From Heligmosomoides polygyrus polygyrus (Eukaryota; Nematoda; Chromadorea; Rhabditida; Heligmosomidae), in assembly GCA_947396885.1 (NCBI GenBank), contig OX377204.1, positions 2,232,001-2,296,000 of the forward strand: 64,000 bases of DNA, written 5' to 3'. Positions 30,433 to 41,534 of this stretch are shown here, piece after piece. Position numbers and translations under genes: made by a program. The notes under the pieces were generated by a model that ran no database searches, had not been told where the DNA came from, and saw only the letters and a program-made list of their open reading frames with translations. The number at the start of each line of letters is the position of its first letter. The first letter of the stretch is position 1.

Positions 30433-30660
30433 TGGCAGTAGGAGGAGGTGCCGGCTGTCGCGTGCACTCGATACCAGGTTGCTGGTTCGGATTTCCCGCA
30501 CAGACCAACCAAGCCTTCCATCCCTGCGCTGTCGGTGAATTTATACCAGACTGGTCTGGGAAGGATAAACCACTCACTTATTTATCGTCTTCAAGTCATC
30601 GTCTAGGCCAAATAATACGCATTCAAATCGCCTCCACGACATCTCGTAGAAGCATCTGGA
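30433..30660 (+). mobile_element. tRNA-derived SINE, copy 8 (truncated)
   Basis: Starts within the A box and stops at the CTCGTAGAAG motif, lacking the 3' tail. Confidence 0.7.
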
Positions 30661-30819
30661 CTGGGTTTCTGTCTAAGGTCGGTGCCATTTGGTTCGGTCG
30701 GTCTTCCAGCGCGTTCTTCACACCCGATGCGCTTTATTTGCCCTTGTCCATGCCTCTAACGGGATTACCTGCTATGGTGGCTTTTTTGTACTCTCCAGGA
30801 TACCAAAACCGAAAAGCAG

Positions 30820-31260
30820 AAATAGTTTTTTGAGACTACACTTACTCCAGTCAAGAAGAAAGTTAAGAGATGCTTGCATGGTATTTAAAATCATTTTGGG
30901 AATCTGTGATGTCGACAAGTCGGCATTTTACAGCTTAATTACATCGCGGACACAAGGAGGTAAAGTAAAAATACATTATACAAAATTTGGTACTCCAAAC
31001 CGAAAGCAGGAGCTAGGACTCACTTTTTTACTGTTAGGGGCGGATCTGCATACCTGGCATTAAAAAGTGATTTACATCCCTCTCGAAAAAATTTTGAACC
31101 TTTCAGACAAGTTGCTAAGAAGGCTCTCCTGAATTGCTAATTGTATGTTTATTGTTCTGTTGTTTTGAAGTGTTATTTGTTGTTGAGTGGTGATGTTTAA
31201 TTAGTTGTCACACGACTGTCTTAAATAGTAGTAACAAATAAAAAAATAAATAAATTATTC
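30820..31260 (+). pseudogene. LINE 3'-end fragment
   Basis: The plus frame LRLHLLQSRRKLRDACMVFK, followed by GICDVDKSAF and KQELGLTFLLLGADLHTWH, resembles the C-terminal tail after the RT in CR1/Jockey-type LINEs. It ends in an A/T-rich AAATAAATAAA tail at 31225-31258. No RT core remains. Confidence 0.45.
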
Positions 31261-31606
31261 AAAACCCAAGAGCAGCATTAGATCTCACACCTTTATGGTG
31301 CGCGCTGGCTCTTTCTACGTTAATCTGAGGACCGAGCTTGATCCACTGCCAACTAAGTTTCGGTCTTTCAAGCGTATGGCATCTAAAGCTTTCTTATCAT
31401 ATTAATGACATTCTGAATTGTACTTGATAACAAAACGAATTTAGAGTGTATGTGTTGCTAATTGATACTACCTCACGTCTGTCTTATACAGCGTATTAAA
31501 TTGAATTGAATTCAATATACCGCAGAGACGGGATTGGCTGGTTATTGTCGAGCTATGCTAGTTTTAGTGCTTAAATTTGGCTCGTCCAGATCTCTGATAA
31601 GGAGAG

Positions 31607-31870
31607 CCCCAAAGTGGCGGTGAGCTTTTGCGATGCAATTTTTACAGGAGATAGGGATCCAAAATGTATGTGGAGTCCGAAACCGTGGTTAATTTTTTGG
31701 AGTGCTCTTTATCGTCGAAAAAACGCGTGTGGAAGCGTGAGCGTGGAGTTCATCACGCCCTGTTACCAGTCAACTGAATGTGGTCGGCTGAGTGTACAGC
31801 CTCTCGGCCGCACGGAGCGGGTTTTAAGATTCGAACCCCGCTGTCTCCGTAGTTTTTGCACACATCAGGT
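31607..31870 (+). repeat. ~250-bp repeat ending in a tRNA-like module, copy 2
   Basis: Starts GTGGCGGTGAGCTTTTGCGA. The terminal module (about 31781-31855) has AGATTCGAACCCCGC at the B-box position. A long-TIR element is inserted just after it, at 31879. Confidence 0.5.
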
Positions 31871-31878
31871 CGTTACTA

Positions 31879-32901
31879 TTAGGTTGTCCCATAAGTCCTT
31901 GCAGTTTTTTTTCAGCGATTCACTGCAGATTTCGCCGGCGGTTTCTTGCATAGGGCTGCATAGCTTTCGAAAGGGAATGATTTGCTCTATCAGGACATGT
32001 ATTGCATTCCCTCTTTCATCATGAATTTTGTCAATTTTTAGATCGTTGAAGCGAAAAGTCAAAAAGTGAAAAAGTAGCCATTTGCGCACTTGTTCTCTCC
32101 GCTTAGGTTTGTAATTTTTTGCGCAGTTTTTCATAGCATTTGGAATACATTGTCTTGCACTACAAGAATATGTGTTAGTGCTGATTGCTCATTTGTCCCT
32201 TATCGATTTTTAGATCATCAAATTGGGACTCCGAAGAAGGATGGTTATTTTTTCCGACAGCTCCTGCTCTGTGGTTGGACTTTTTGGGTTGGTATTATAT
32301 GTCGTTCGAAAGAAAATGTTTTGTTCTATAAGAATATGTGTCGCGTTTATTAAGTTCTATTGAATATCAACAAAATGCCAAAAAGAGAAAAATCGTCTTC
32401 ACCAACAACTCCTTCTTCTTCTTCAGTTGTTGATATTCGATAGAAATCAGCGTGAGCCAATAAACCCGCCACAAATTCTCACTGAGCGTATATCACCAAG
32501 CAAAAAAGTCCAACCACAGAACCGCAGTTTTGGTAAAAATTCGGACGGAAAAGTCGGAATTCCCAATTTGATGGCCTAAAAATCAATAAGAGGCAAGTGA
32601 AAAAATAGGACCAACAATGTTTTTGTAGTACAGAACATTGTCTTCCAAATGCCATAAAAAACTGTGCAAAAAATTACAAACCTAAGCGGAGAGAACAAGT
32701 GCGCAAATGGCTACTTTTTCACTTTTCGCTTCATCGACCTAAAAATTGACAAAATTCACGATGAAAACAGAAAGGCATTACATGCCCTGATAGAGCAAAT
32801 CATTCTCTTTCGAAAACTATGCAGCGCTGTGCAAGAGACTGCCGTCGAAATCTGCAGTGAATCGTTGAAAAAAAACGGCGGGGACTTATGGGACAACCTA
32901 A
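31879..32901. mobile_element. Long-TIR mariner-like element, copy T3 (1023 bp)
   Basis: Starts TTAGGTTGTCCCATAAGTCC and ends with its complement, with TA on both sides (31877-31878, 32902-32903). The arms (~280 bp each) are inverted copies. A second, inner inverted structure includes GTTGATATTCGA and its partner near 32352-32450. No transposase. Confidence 0.85.
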
Positions 32902-32903
32902 TA

Positions 32904-33900
32904 TTATGTACTTGTGTAAATACATGTGTTATTTTGTATACGAATAATATTTTGAATAAGTAAATTTAGCCCTTTCCTGCTTTCATTTGAGTTACCTCTC
33001 AATGGATCGTATTTGCACTCTATCATATCAGCAACAATACCGTAAATGCACACAAACATATACACTTCACGGGTAAAGTCAAGAATTTCGTTTGATACCG
33101 GTAAGTACTTGACACTAACTAAAAGCAATAATCGTGTACAAATTTATTTTATTCATTGCTGCACTACATAGCGCGCTGTGGAAGCAAACATACAAAGAAA
33201 AAACAGTGATAATCACATGCAATGCAAAACCAACACCAACGAGATCATAGGCCATCGTGGATAACACTATGAACTGTAAAAGAATGGAAGAGATGTCTTC
33301 GCAGATTATTCAGAACACTCAATGCAGGGGTTTAAAAATATTTCTCAAAAAACGAAAGCATAGCGAAGCATAATATTATGTCAAGTTGTTTTAAATGACA
33401 TTGATTAAAATTAATGAAAAATTAATATCCGCATCAGAAGTAGGCGTTGGCATTCAGTATAACTCCCTCCTGTGAGATGAGCAGTCACTTTCGAGCATTC
33501 TTGACAAAAAAAAACACCCGGGAGTCCGGCCCTATATCCGGTCGTACCAAGGCGAGCAATCGCTGCATTAGGTTACCTCACGGCGATGCTTCCGTAGAAA
33601 CTGAAGAGGACCAATCGCACTTGAAATAACATATCTAGAAAAGAAAATAGAGACGAAGTACAAGCATTAATGAACAAAAACGTTTTAGAAAAACACTCAC
33701 GAGGTAGGTGCATAGGGATCTAGTCGGTATGGTATATAATCATCTATGTATTTTCAACCAACTGCTTTTTCTTCTTTTTGAATAAGGGATTAATCCTTTG
33801 CTCAAAGGTTCTGAATACTGTCAAAGCTAACAGGTGAAAGCAGCAGACATAGTGACCCCAATGTTAGTGAGAAAAGAAAAGAACAGACCCTATAAAAAGC
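32904..33900. other. Unannotated intergenic stretch
   Basis: AT-rich; the ORFs are short and lack motifs. No RNA gene or repeat is recognised. Confidence 0.35.
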
Positions 33901-33901
33901 T

Positions 33902-34103
33902 GTATATGTCGCATAGGTGAGCAGCATTGGTACATGGAAACGCCTAAGCAAATCAGACCGCATTGAACGGGCATGCCGTTCAGAGAGGAAATGTAGAGTT
34001 GGTATCCGAATGGGCTGGCATGTGTTCGGCTTGTGCTCTGTTTGGTTACTACTGGCTGGCGCGCTCCTACCTACCAATGCTGCTCACCTACGCGACATGT
34101 ACC
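33902..34103. mobile_element. ~200-bp hAT-like MITE, copy 2
   Basis: Inverted ends GTATATGTCGCATAGGTGAG and CTCACCTACGCGACATGTACC. AAAAAGC occurs on both sides, consistent with a 7-8 bp target duplication. Confidence 0.65.
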
Positions 34104-34367
34104 AAAAAGCAATTCAGAGCTGCCTATGAGACTGTTAGATCTAGCTTACTAATCCGTCTAGTGTAACGGTGAGAGAATGATTTAAAAACAACGCGAAAAC
34201 GTACGAAAAAACCCATTGTTCCATTAAGCATTGTGGGCTGAACAAAAGAATGGCTGCATTCAATCAGTGGTTGACGATCCATAAGAAAAAAATCTACCTT
34301 TTCACTAGAAAACAGTATGAATTGACCCTATAGTTAGGTGAGCACATAATAATAACGACCGGATGTG

Positions 34368-34622
34368 TGTAAAAATTGCGGCGACATCGGGGGTCGAACC
34401 GTAAAACCCGGCCGAAAAGCGATATCGCTATCGTCTGTGCCAGCCGACGTCATTGAGTTGAGTGGCAACAGGGTGTAATGAACTTCATGCTCACGTTTCC
34501 ACACGCTTTTTTTCGACCACAGAGGAGTATTCCGAGAAAATTAACTCCGACACGAGACCATACATCCTGTGAAAACTGCATCGCAAAAGCTCACCGCCAC
34601 TTTGGAGGCTCTCATTGTGAGA
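34368..34622 (-). repeat. ~250-bp repeat ending in a tRNA-like module, copy 3
   Basis: The module (34392-34455, minus) contains TGGCACAGACG (A-box-like) and GGTTCGACCCC (B box). It is the best of the three modules. The 5' part ends in the GTGGCGGTGAGCTTTTGCGA motif near 34605. Confidence 0.5.
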
Positions 34623-35029
34623 AACGGGACTTTATCAGTATTTAGCCGATGCGCCAAAATGTGGCGGTATACTCTAACTGTCGAGATGCAAGGTGGTTCA
34701 GTGGTGAATTACGTTTCTTAGCGAGTCGAAAATGTTGGAAAAGACTCCCGTGTTGGTCGGCCGCGGGTCAATCGCTGGCTCGCGGACCTATTTTTCTAGA
34801 AAAGTCTCTTTGCCCAATGGATGTCCCCACTTGAACAGGATGAAATTCCGTATTTCTTATATTGGAAGAAATTAAATGACTTGCACTGTGGTGCGATATA
34901 CGCTATCCATTCTGATAGTGATTGCGTACCACAGTGGAGTTATTTTTGGAAAAACAAGAGCAAGAATCAGCTGACGAGATGTAAGTTCAATTTTCTTCAA
35001 GCTCTATTAAATGCCATTTTAAAAATATA

Positions 35030-35255
35030 TCAGTATAAAACTTTTAATATACTATTTTATATAAAAACTTATTATACTATTATAACAATATATTATAATG
35101 TTAAAGTTTTAAAAAATTTCACTAAATTAACTTTGATAATTTCTATAATCTAAAAGAGTTATAACGCCTCCCTCTTCACTGAAGAGCTACCGGGGAGGGG
35201 TTATAACAAAAAAGGTTCGTCTGGAGATAGGTGGCGAAACGAACCGCTTTTGGAG
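35030..35255. repeat. AT-rich tract followed by hairpin motif, copy 1
   Basis: An A/T tract (35030-35158) precedes CCTCCCTCTTCACTGAAGAG and GGGGAGGGG, then GGTTCGTCTGGAGATAGGTG and GCGAAACGAACC, which forms a second hairpin. Similar arrangements are at 49620-50125 and 60700-60935. Confidence 0.45.
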
Positions 35256-35294
35256 AAAACAAAAAGATTTCTGGTTTAATACTCTTTTATTCAC

Positions 35295-35300
35295 TTTATT
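35295..35300 (-). promoter_or_regulatory. Polyadenylation signal AATAAA
   Basis: Immediately follows the TAG stop of the gene at 35302-35919 on the minus strand. Confidence 0.5.
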
Positions 35301-35301
35301 A

Positions 35302-35919
35302 CTAAAGCGTCGACAGGTCACTCTGGTTGCTACTCTCGTTCCATTGTTTTACCACGTTCTTCTCCTCTTCCGACGGCGTATTATCGCCAGTCCTATCTGG
35401 AAAGAATAAGAAAACAAAATGCGTAGTACTCACGTGAACTGAATGTGAACGCCGTTCGTAGTTTTCTGCTATTCCCTACAACACGCCTACAGCTCCTGGA
35501 AAGATGTACTTGGTCGGTCTCCATAAAATGATTGTTTTCTAACCAGTTCTGTAAGTGCCATCTTTTCTATCTTTAATTGCTGTGATGAAGAATTGAAGGG
35601 CTTTTCTCAACACTTCGGGTGTGTTCAGTTTAACGTATTCCATGAGTCTGTTGCTCACTTCAGGACATTTGGTCCAGCATCAAGGTTCATTTCCAGACCA
35701 TATCTATCAGGTTTCCCACCCTCCGAGTTTGGTAGATTGCCACTAAATGCTCCTGAAAGGTCTAAGCTATAGTACATATGGTAACATTGGTTAGCCATGG
35801 ATACTCACTGTATAAGCTAAATAGGAAATCACCTCCATTTGCCGATATTCCGTAGCATTTGAAAGTGTGGCCATCCCAAGTAAAAATGTAGGTCTCAAAA
35901 TCTTCATCGAAGCCATGAG
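35302..35919 (-). pseudogene. Spliced gene of unknown family with an apparent frameshift
   Basis: Three or four exons are visible on the minus strand. Exon a, 35809-35919: HGFDEDFETYIFTWDGHTF, then KCYGISANGGDFLFSLY, with donor A|GTGAGT. Exon b, 35544-35752, acceptor TTTCAG: AFSGNLPNSEGGKPDRYGLE, then after a one-base frame break near 35680, CPEVSNRLMEYVKLNTPEVL and KALQFFITAIKDRKDGTYRT. A possible small exon c (35432-35486) is read in a phase that does not join exon b. Last exon, 35302-35396, acceptor TTCCAG: RTGDNTPSEEEKNVV to NQSDLSTL, then stop. The codon-level coherence and splice signals argue for a real gene. The frame break and uncertain exon c suggest a pseudogene or base errors. I do not recognise the protein. 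Upstream exons, if any, are lost beyond a SINE. Confidence 0.5.
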
Positions 35920-36040
35920 CTGCTCAATGAATTAAGGAGGTGACGGTTCAGTTGCGTCAGCAAGAGTTGTTAGCCATTTTCGTTGATATACGCTTTGCCT
36001 TCGACATCCATCCCTTTGCCTTCGGAAGAACAGTGCCTGT

Positions 36041-36330
36041 TCGGCGCCTGTAGCGCAGTCGGAGGAGGCGCCGGCTGTTGCCCGCACCCAATGCCAGGTT
36101 CCTGGTTCGGATTTCCCTCCCAGGCCAACCAAGCCCGTCATCCTTCAGAGGTCGGTTAATTGGTACCAGTCTTGTCTGGGAAGGATAAAGCGCTGACTTG
36201 TTCATCGGCTGGCCACCGCAAGTAATTGTATGGCCAAATACGCACTCAACTCGCCTCCACGACATCCCGTAGAAATAGAATGCGTGGCGCATTTCAAAAG
36301 GGATTGAATAACGCCGTCCTTTATCCTTTA
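36041..36330 (+). mobile_element. tRNA-derived SINE, copy 9
   Basis: Full-length, with A box TAGCGCAGTCGG and intact B box. It lies just upstream of the unknown minus-strand gene, in the opposite orientation. Confidence 0.85.
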
Positions 36331-36399
36331 AAATAGTGTGTTAATTTTGAACAAACTTAATCTTCATTTGTAATTTGGTGTGGTTTGGGAGTGCTCGGG

Positions 36400-36755
36400 A
36401 TTTAGAAAGCATTTGTACGTCAGTATCTTGGTGGAAGTTTGTTGGACCTTTTCTATTCTACGTTGAAGTCTCTTTGTAGTTGGACTCCAAATATGTGATG
36501 CATATTCCAAAATGGGGACCACTTATGCCTTCCACAACTTAATCAGGGTCTGAGAACTGCGTCATTCAGTAATTCCTCATATTGTAAACATAGCGGCATA
36601 TGCCTTGCGAACAATTAAACCTATTTAGGCCTCAAAATTTAAATCAGGTTTTAGGGTAACATCAAGATCCCGAATTTCTTGTCTGTTGTTTAACGCCATG
36701 ACGTTGAACTTGTAAATATTCAATTCTCTTCTTCCAATATGAAATGGGCAAGTTA
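36400..36755 (-). pseudogene. LINE RT C-terminal fragment
   Basis: The minus strand reads NNRQEIRDLDVTLKPDLNFE, then IVRKAYAAMFTI, then VVPILEYASHIWSPTTKRLQ and RRIEKVQQT. This is the conserved end of a non-LTR reverse transcriptase, with several stops. It differs from the LINE at 6797-9379, so a second lineage is present. Confidence 0.6.
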
Positions 36756-36774
36756 CAATTAATAGTTAGTTAAT

Positions 36775-37070
36775 AAAGGATAAAAAGGATAAAGAACGGT
36801 GTTACTCAATCTCTTTTGGGATGCGCTACGCATTCTACTTCTACGGGATGTCGTGGAGGCGATTTGAATGGGTATTTGGTCATACAATGAGTTGGGGTGG
36901 CCAGCCGATGAACAAGTCAGCGCTTAATTCTCACCAGAAAAGTCTGGTACCAATTCACCGACCCCGGAGGAATGAAGGCTTGGCTGGCCTGGTCGGGAAA
37001 TCCGAACCAGAAACCTGGTATCGGGTGCACGCATCAGTCGGCGCCTCCTCCGACTGCGCTACACGCGCCC
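36775..37070 (-). mobile_element. tRNA-derived SINE, copy 10
   Basis: Full-length, inverted. The tail at 36775-36795 reads as TTTATCCTTTTTATCC on the minus strand. Confidence 0.85.
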
Positions 37071-37190
37071 AATTAGTTCATAGTTACTCAGATACAGTTG
37101 CTTTGCCTGGTCTCATCTTCTTCAAACCTGCTTCAGTCTCCTCCATGGTGATCTCATGGACGATGCCGTCTCTATTCCTTCTAACCCTAA

Positions 37191-37581
37191 AGGCCCCCGC
37201 AGACTTTTGCGGCGTCGCCGCTGCCCTATGCTTAACCATAGGGCAGAGACGCATAGCTCGCCGCCAGCGGCACCGGCGGCGTCGCTAGCGGAAATGACTT
37301 GAATCATTCCACCCGGCGGCGCCGCTCCAGCGTCTGTCTGTCTGCGCTCTGCGCACTGCCTTTTCTCGGCGGGATCCAGAGCGGAGACGGTCGATGCGGG
37401 CGCGCGATCGTCATCGGGGCGCGTTATTGTTAAGCACCAGTCGGTCCCGACCAGAAACAGTACAGTACCTCGCCGTCACCGCTCCCACTGATGAGGAGTC
37501 AAGCCGCTCAGCGGTTTCGCCGTTCGCCGTCGCCGCTCAGCGATTTCGCCCGCCGATCGCCGCAGAAGTCTGCGGGGGCCT
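37191..37581. mobile_element. 391-bp GC-rich MITE (AGGCCCCCGCAGAC ends)
   Basis: Left end AGGCCCCCGCAGACTTTTGC, right end its complement. TAA on both sides (37188-37190, 37582-37584). A related short copy is nested at 17328-17470. Confidence 0.75.
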
Positions 37582-37584
37582 TAA

Positions 37585-37699
37585 GGCCCCGTTTATACTT
37601 CGACGCCGCGCGACGCCACTCCACGCGGGCTACATTGATTGAGCGGCGCGACCGATCAATTGCATGGCATCGCTCGGCGTCGGAAGTATAAACGGGGCC
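37585..37699. mobile_element. Tourist-like MITE, copy 5
   Basis: 115 bp, ends GGCCCCGTTTATACTTC and complement. TAA on both sides (37582-37584, 37700-37702). Its left TAA is also the right TAA of the preceding MITE. Confidence 0.8.
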
Positions 37700-37770
37700 T
37701 AAGTCTTCTAATTCCTCTAGTTCCTACCTCCCATATGTCAGAATTTTTTGTGCTTCCATGCGCCTTTATA

Positions 37771-39030
37771 TTAGGTTGGAAAAAAAGTCTTTTCATTTTT
37801 TTCAAAGATTTATTACTTCACAACTACAAGGTCAAATCAACTGAGATAAACTCCATGTTGTTCCACTACACTTCTCCAAAGACTGGGTAATTTTCCAATT
37901 CCTCTCGCTTAAAAGACTGCAGTTGTGGAGTCGAACCATTGCTGAATCCAATTTTTGACGTCTTCATCCTCTTCAAAATATTTCTTTCCAATTTCTTGCT
38001 TGAGAGCACGGAAGAAATGGCATTCGGTAAGGGCGAGTTCAGGGCTATACGGTGGATGTGGCATACCTCCCAGCAAAGCTCCTTTATTGTTTTTCTTGTG
38101 AGTCTTGCAACATGTGGCTTTGCATCGTCATGCAGGATCATCACCTTTGACGTCTCCGGCCTGTTTTCTTGGGGAGTTGCGACGACTTTGTGGAGTTGGC
38201 CGCAGTATGTGACAGCAGTAAGTGTCTCTCCACTTCTGAGAGTTTGCCTATAAATCACTCCTCTGATATCCACCAAACACTCAAGAGAATCTTCCGTTCG
38301 TGAACATTGGGCTTGAGATCAGACTTAGGGCTCTCTCCCTTTTGTACCCATTGCCTTTTCCTCGGAAGTTGGCACACAGAACCCAGGACTCTTCGCCTGT
38401 CACAATCCGCGGAAGAAACGATTTTCTTCCTTATCTGGACAGAAGAGAAGCAGCGATGGAGAGCCGTCGACCTTTCTGAGTGTCTGACAGGGCATGTGGA
38501 ATCCAAGCTCCAAATTTCCATGAAAGCCAAGATTCTTCAGATGGATCCCCACTATCCTATGAGACACTTCGAGCTTCTCTGCCAGTTGACGTGTCGTCTG
38601 CCTACTATCGGTACGAAGAAGATGGAGTAGTTTAGTGCCGTCCAATTCAGTTGGCCCTCCTGACCTTCTTTGTCTTCGAGTGAATACTCTCCCTTTAAAA
38701 ACTTTCCGAATCACTCATAAGAGGCGCGATGAGTAGTAGATCCCAAGCCATATATGTGGTTAATTTGGTCTGCTGCCTGACGTGCTGTGGATTCTTTAAT
38801 GAATTCTTGAAGAATGCCGTGCTGAAAACGGCCATGAGGTAGATCTGGCGTTGAGTTCGGAAGATTGGATGGATAACGAATTACAAGAAGAGTCTTAACC
38901 TGTGTCCGCGTGCGAACGGTAGACAAGTGTGATAGGATTACGAAATCAGCAATCAACGTTGGCTAGTGCGTTTACAAGGGGAAGGGTAAAAAAAATTTCG
39001 AAGTGTGAAGAGACTTTTTTTCCAACCTAA
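37771..39030 (-). mobile_element. 1.26-kb mariner element with decayed transposase
   Basis: TIRs TTAGGTTGGAAAAAAAGTCT and AGACTTTTTTTCCAACCTAA, flanked by TA (37769-37770, 39031-39032). The length is normal for mariner. Confidence 0.85.
37866..38956 (-). pseudogene. Mariner transposase pseudogene
   Basis: Minus-strand blocks in three frames. The N-terminal HTH region has QLAEKLEVSHRIVGIHLKNL. The catalytic region has VTGEESWVLC where mariners have TGDE, so the first Asp is Glu. Then comes ILHDDAKPHVARLTRKTIKE, with the second Asp kept. Then HPPYSPELALTECHFF, where the usual SDYH Asp is Glu. The D,D34D triad is therefore E,D,E. Several frameshifts separate the blocks, so no intact protein can be made. 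The closest remembered relatives are nematode and insect mariners. Confidence 0.8.
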
Positions 39031-39032
39031 TA

Positions 39033-40575
39033 GTACCTCTTCTGGCAGCAAAGTTATAACCTTTCAAACGGTGTAATCATTTTTGAGACACCCTGTAGAG
39101 CTCCTCCCATACTGATCTCCACCCTCCTCTACACCCAGGAGAAGTGCCTTAAAATCTGCATTTTTAAAGGACGTACAATCGAGAGCGGTTACACGAGACT
39201 CCTCCAACATACAGTGCCATCAACCATTGCAGTCGTCTTTTACTGTAATTCAACACAAGAAACGGTGCGAGGTCACGCTGTAAAAACGCGGTCACGCTCA
39301 CCGTCTACTGTCCGGAATTTCTCGCAGCCGTGGTTCTTCAGTTTTTTCACGGCTCTGATGTTGACCGGCGTTCAGTTCATACATTCAATGAAATACAACA
39401 CCAACATTACCGGCACCACCGGTAGCCGCTGACATTGTCTGGCTGCGGTTCTCGCACTTGGACGACCTCGTGCCTGGGCCGTCTGAAAGAGCTGCTCTTG
39501 GATGTAACTAGAATGCCGCTAGACGGGACTATCCGGCCTGTTCGGGAGCAATAGGTCCTGGCACGAAACAGGTTTTTGCGCCAGGCGCTTGACCAAACCC
39601 AGGGGATCGCGTTCCGCGGAGGGTAAGAAGGGCAGGAGAGCTGAGAACGTCGAGCTGGTCGCTCTTTGACTTCTCTTTCTGAACCAGCGCGCAGATGTTG
39701 GTCCCCTCACGCAGGTGAGAGGAGCGGCGACAGAACGAACGACTTCTTCACCGGTCGTGCTACGGGTTCAGTTGAAGAAGAGTTTTTCCGCAGTCGTCGT
39801 GACAGGCGAGACGAACACCGGCCGAATCAGAAGCAGAACGGGCAGCGCGACCTAGGTGCACGTTTCCACGGCGTACGGTAACGAAGCGAAATGGGCGAAG
39901 GCGATGGTTACGGTATGGCGTCGGTCGTGATTGTCGCCACGTTTTTCTCGTTCGGATGCAGTTTCTTAAACCAACTGAAGGCGATAAATCGCCGAGGTGA
40001 ACACCTAATTCTATGCAGTCGATACGACGGTTTGGTGATTTGATGCGCTGTCAGGAAGACAGAGGGCGTTGTGGCAAAGCTCTGGGCGGGTGTCTCTCAC
40101 ATAATGTCGCCAGCTCATCATCTACCTTTCGCCTGGTTCAGTTCGCTATCACTCAACTCCCTAACACTCAGTTAGCGGCTAATGTCTATTCGCCTGGTCT
40201 CTTCCAGTCTTTGAAGAGAAGATATCCGTTGTTTGAGCGACGCCCTATTTCAAGGTGTCGACGTCTGTTCAGGATCTCCTACCGGAAAAAGTGTCCTAAT
40301 TAGCGCATCATCTCCTCTTCAAACGTGACAGGGCGTTGTGTTAGCGTCTAATAGAATAAATTTTTATAGGGTTTTAAATAATACTATGCTTTTTTGCAGA
40401 AAGCTGTACTATCTACTATTTGTAATCGCTTCGCAAAGTCTTTCAGCTCATATTTTTCTCCTAGCTCTACTCAAAATCTTCAATCCTTGCAAAACCAATT
40501 TAGAAAAGGCAGCAGAAAGTGATGCTGCTTTGCTAGCAGTGTCGATTTTCTCTATCTTTTTCTCTATGCGTCCAT
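39033..40575. other. Unannotated intergenic stretch
   Basis: Moderately GC-rich in places. I could not find a supported exon, RNA or repeat. ORFs are under 100 codons with no motif. Confidence 0.35.
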
Positions 40576-40876
40576 TAGAGCACATGTAGCGCAGCCGGAA
40601 AAGAAGCCGGCTGTCGCATGTATCCAATACCAGGTTCCTTGTTCGGATTTTCCGCCCAGGCGAACCAAGCCTTCCATCCCTCCAGGGTCGATGAATTGGT
40701 ACCGGACTTGTTTGGGAAGGATAGAGCGCTGATTTATTCATCGGCTAACCGCCAGAAGTCATTCTATGGTCAAATACGCATTCAACTCACCCCCTCCCCT
40801 ATAACATCTCGTAAAAGAAAAGTGCGTGGCGCATACCAAAAGTGATTGAGTAACGCCGCCTTTATCAGTTTATCAC
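40576..40876 (+). mobile_element. tRNA-derived SINE, copy 11
   Basis: The head is mutated around the A box (TAGCGCAGCCGG) but the B box region is intact; tail CCGCCTTTATCAGTTTATC. Confidence 0.8.
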
Positions 40877-41250
40877 TCATGATTCCATTATATAGACATT
40901 ATCATGAACTGCTGTGAGAATCTGCTGCGTTCGTCGACTCTAGTAGAATTGACGTAAACGTGCCCAACTGCCACTTCACCTGAATTTTCCAAGGACCGCG
41001 ATGATCATGGGACTGTCGGTGAAACTCTTCAACAAGTTCAAGGTCTGGAATCGTAAGCAAAAAAAACGCCATATTCCATCCGTTGTGTGAGCGAGATATC
41101 GCCAGACTTGGATTTTTTGCAGAACAGTCTCACGAGGAAACTTTGAACAATGCTTCATGAACACCATCATCACTCCCTCTCTACCCTAAGAAATAAGTAA
41201 TTCACTCTGAAAACACTGAGATATTGTAAAACAAGGATGATCTAATCAAC

Positions 41251-41534
41251 GGAATAAGAACGGCATTACTAAATCTTTTAGGACGCGCCATGCATTCTAC
41301 TTCTATCGTAGAGACGATTTGAATGTGTATTTGGTCCTAACTTGTTCGCATAACTTGTTCATCGGCTGCCCATGAACAAATCAGCGCTCCATCCTTCCCG
41401 AACAAGTCTGGTAACAATTCACCGATCTCGGAGGGATGGAAGCCTTGGTTGGCCTGTGCGGGAATTCCGAACCAGGAACATGGTATTGGATACATGCGAC
41501 AGCCGGTACCTCCCCATACTGCGCTACACGCGCC
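41251..41534 (-). mobile_element. tRNA-derived SINE, copy 12
   Basis: Inverted, with a small local duplication of the CTTGTTC motif near 41340-41360 and a degenerate tail. Confidence 0.75.
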
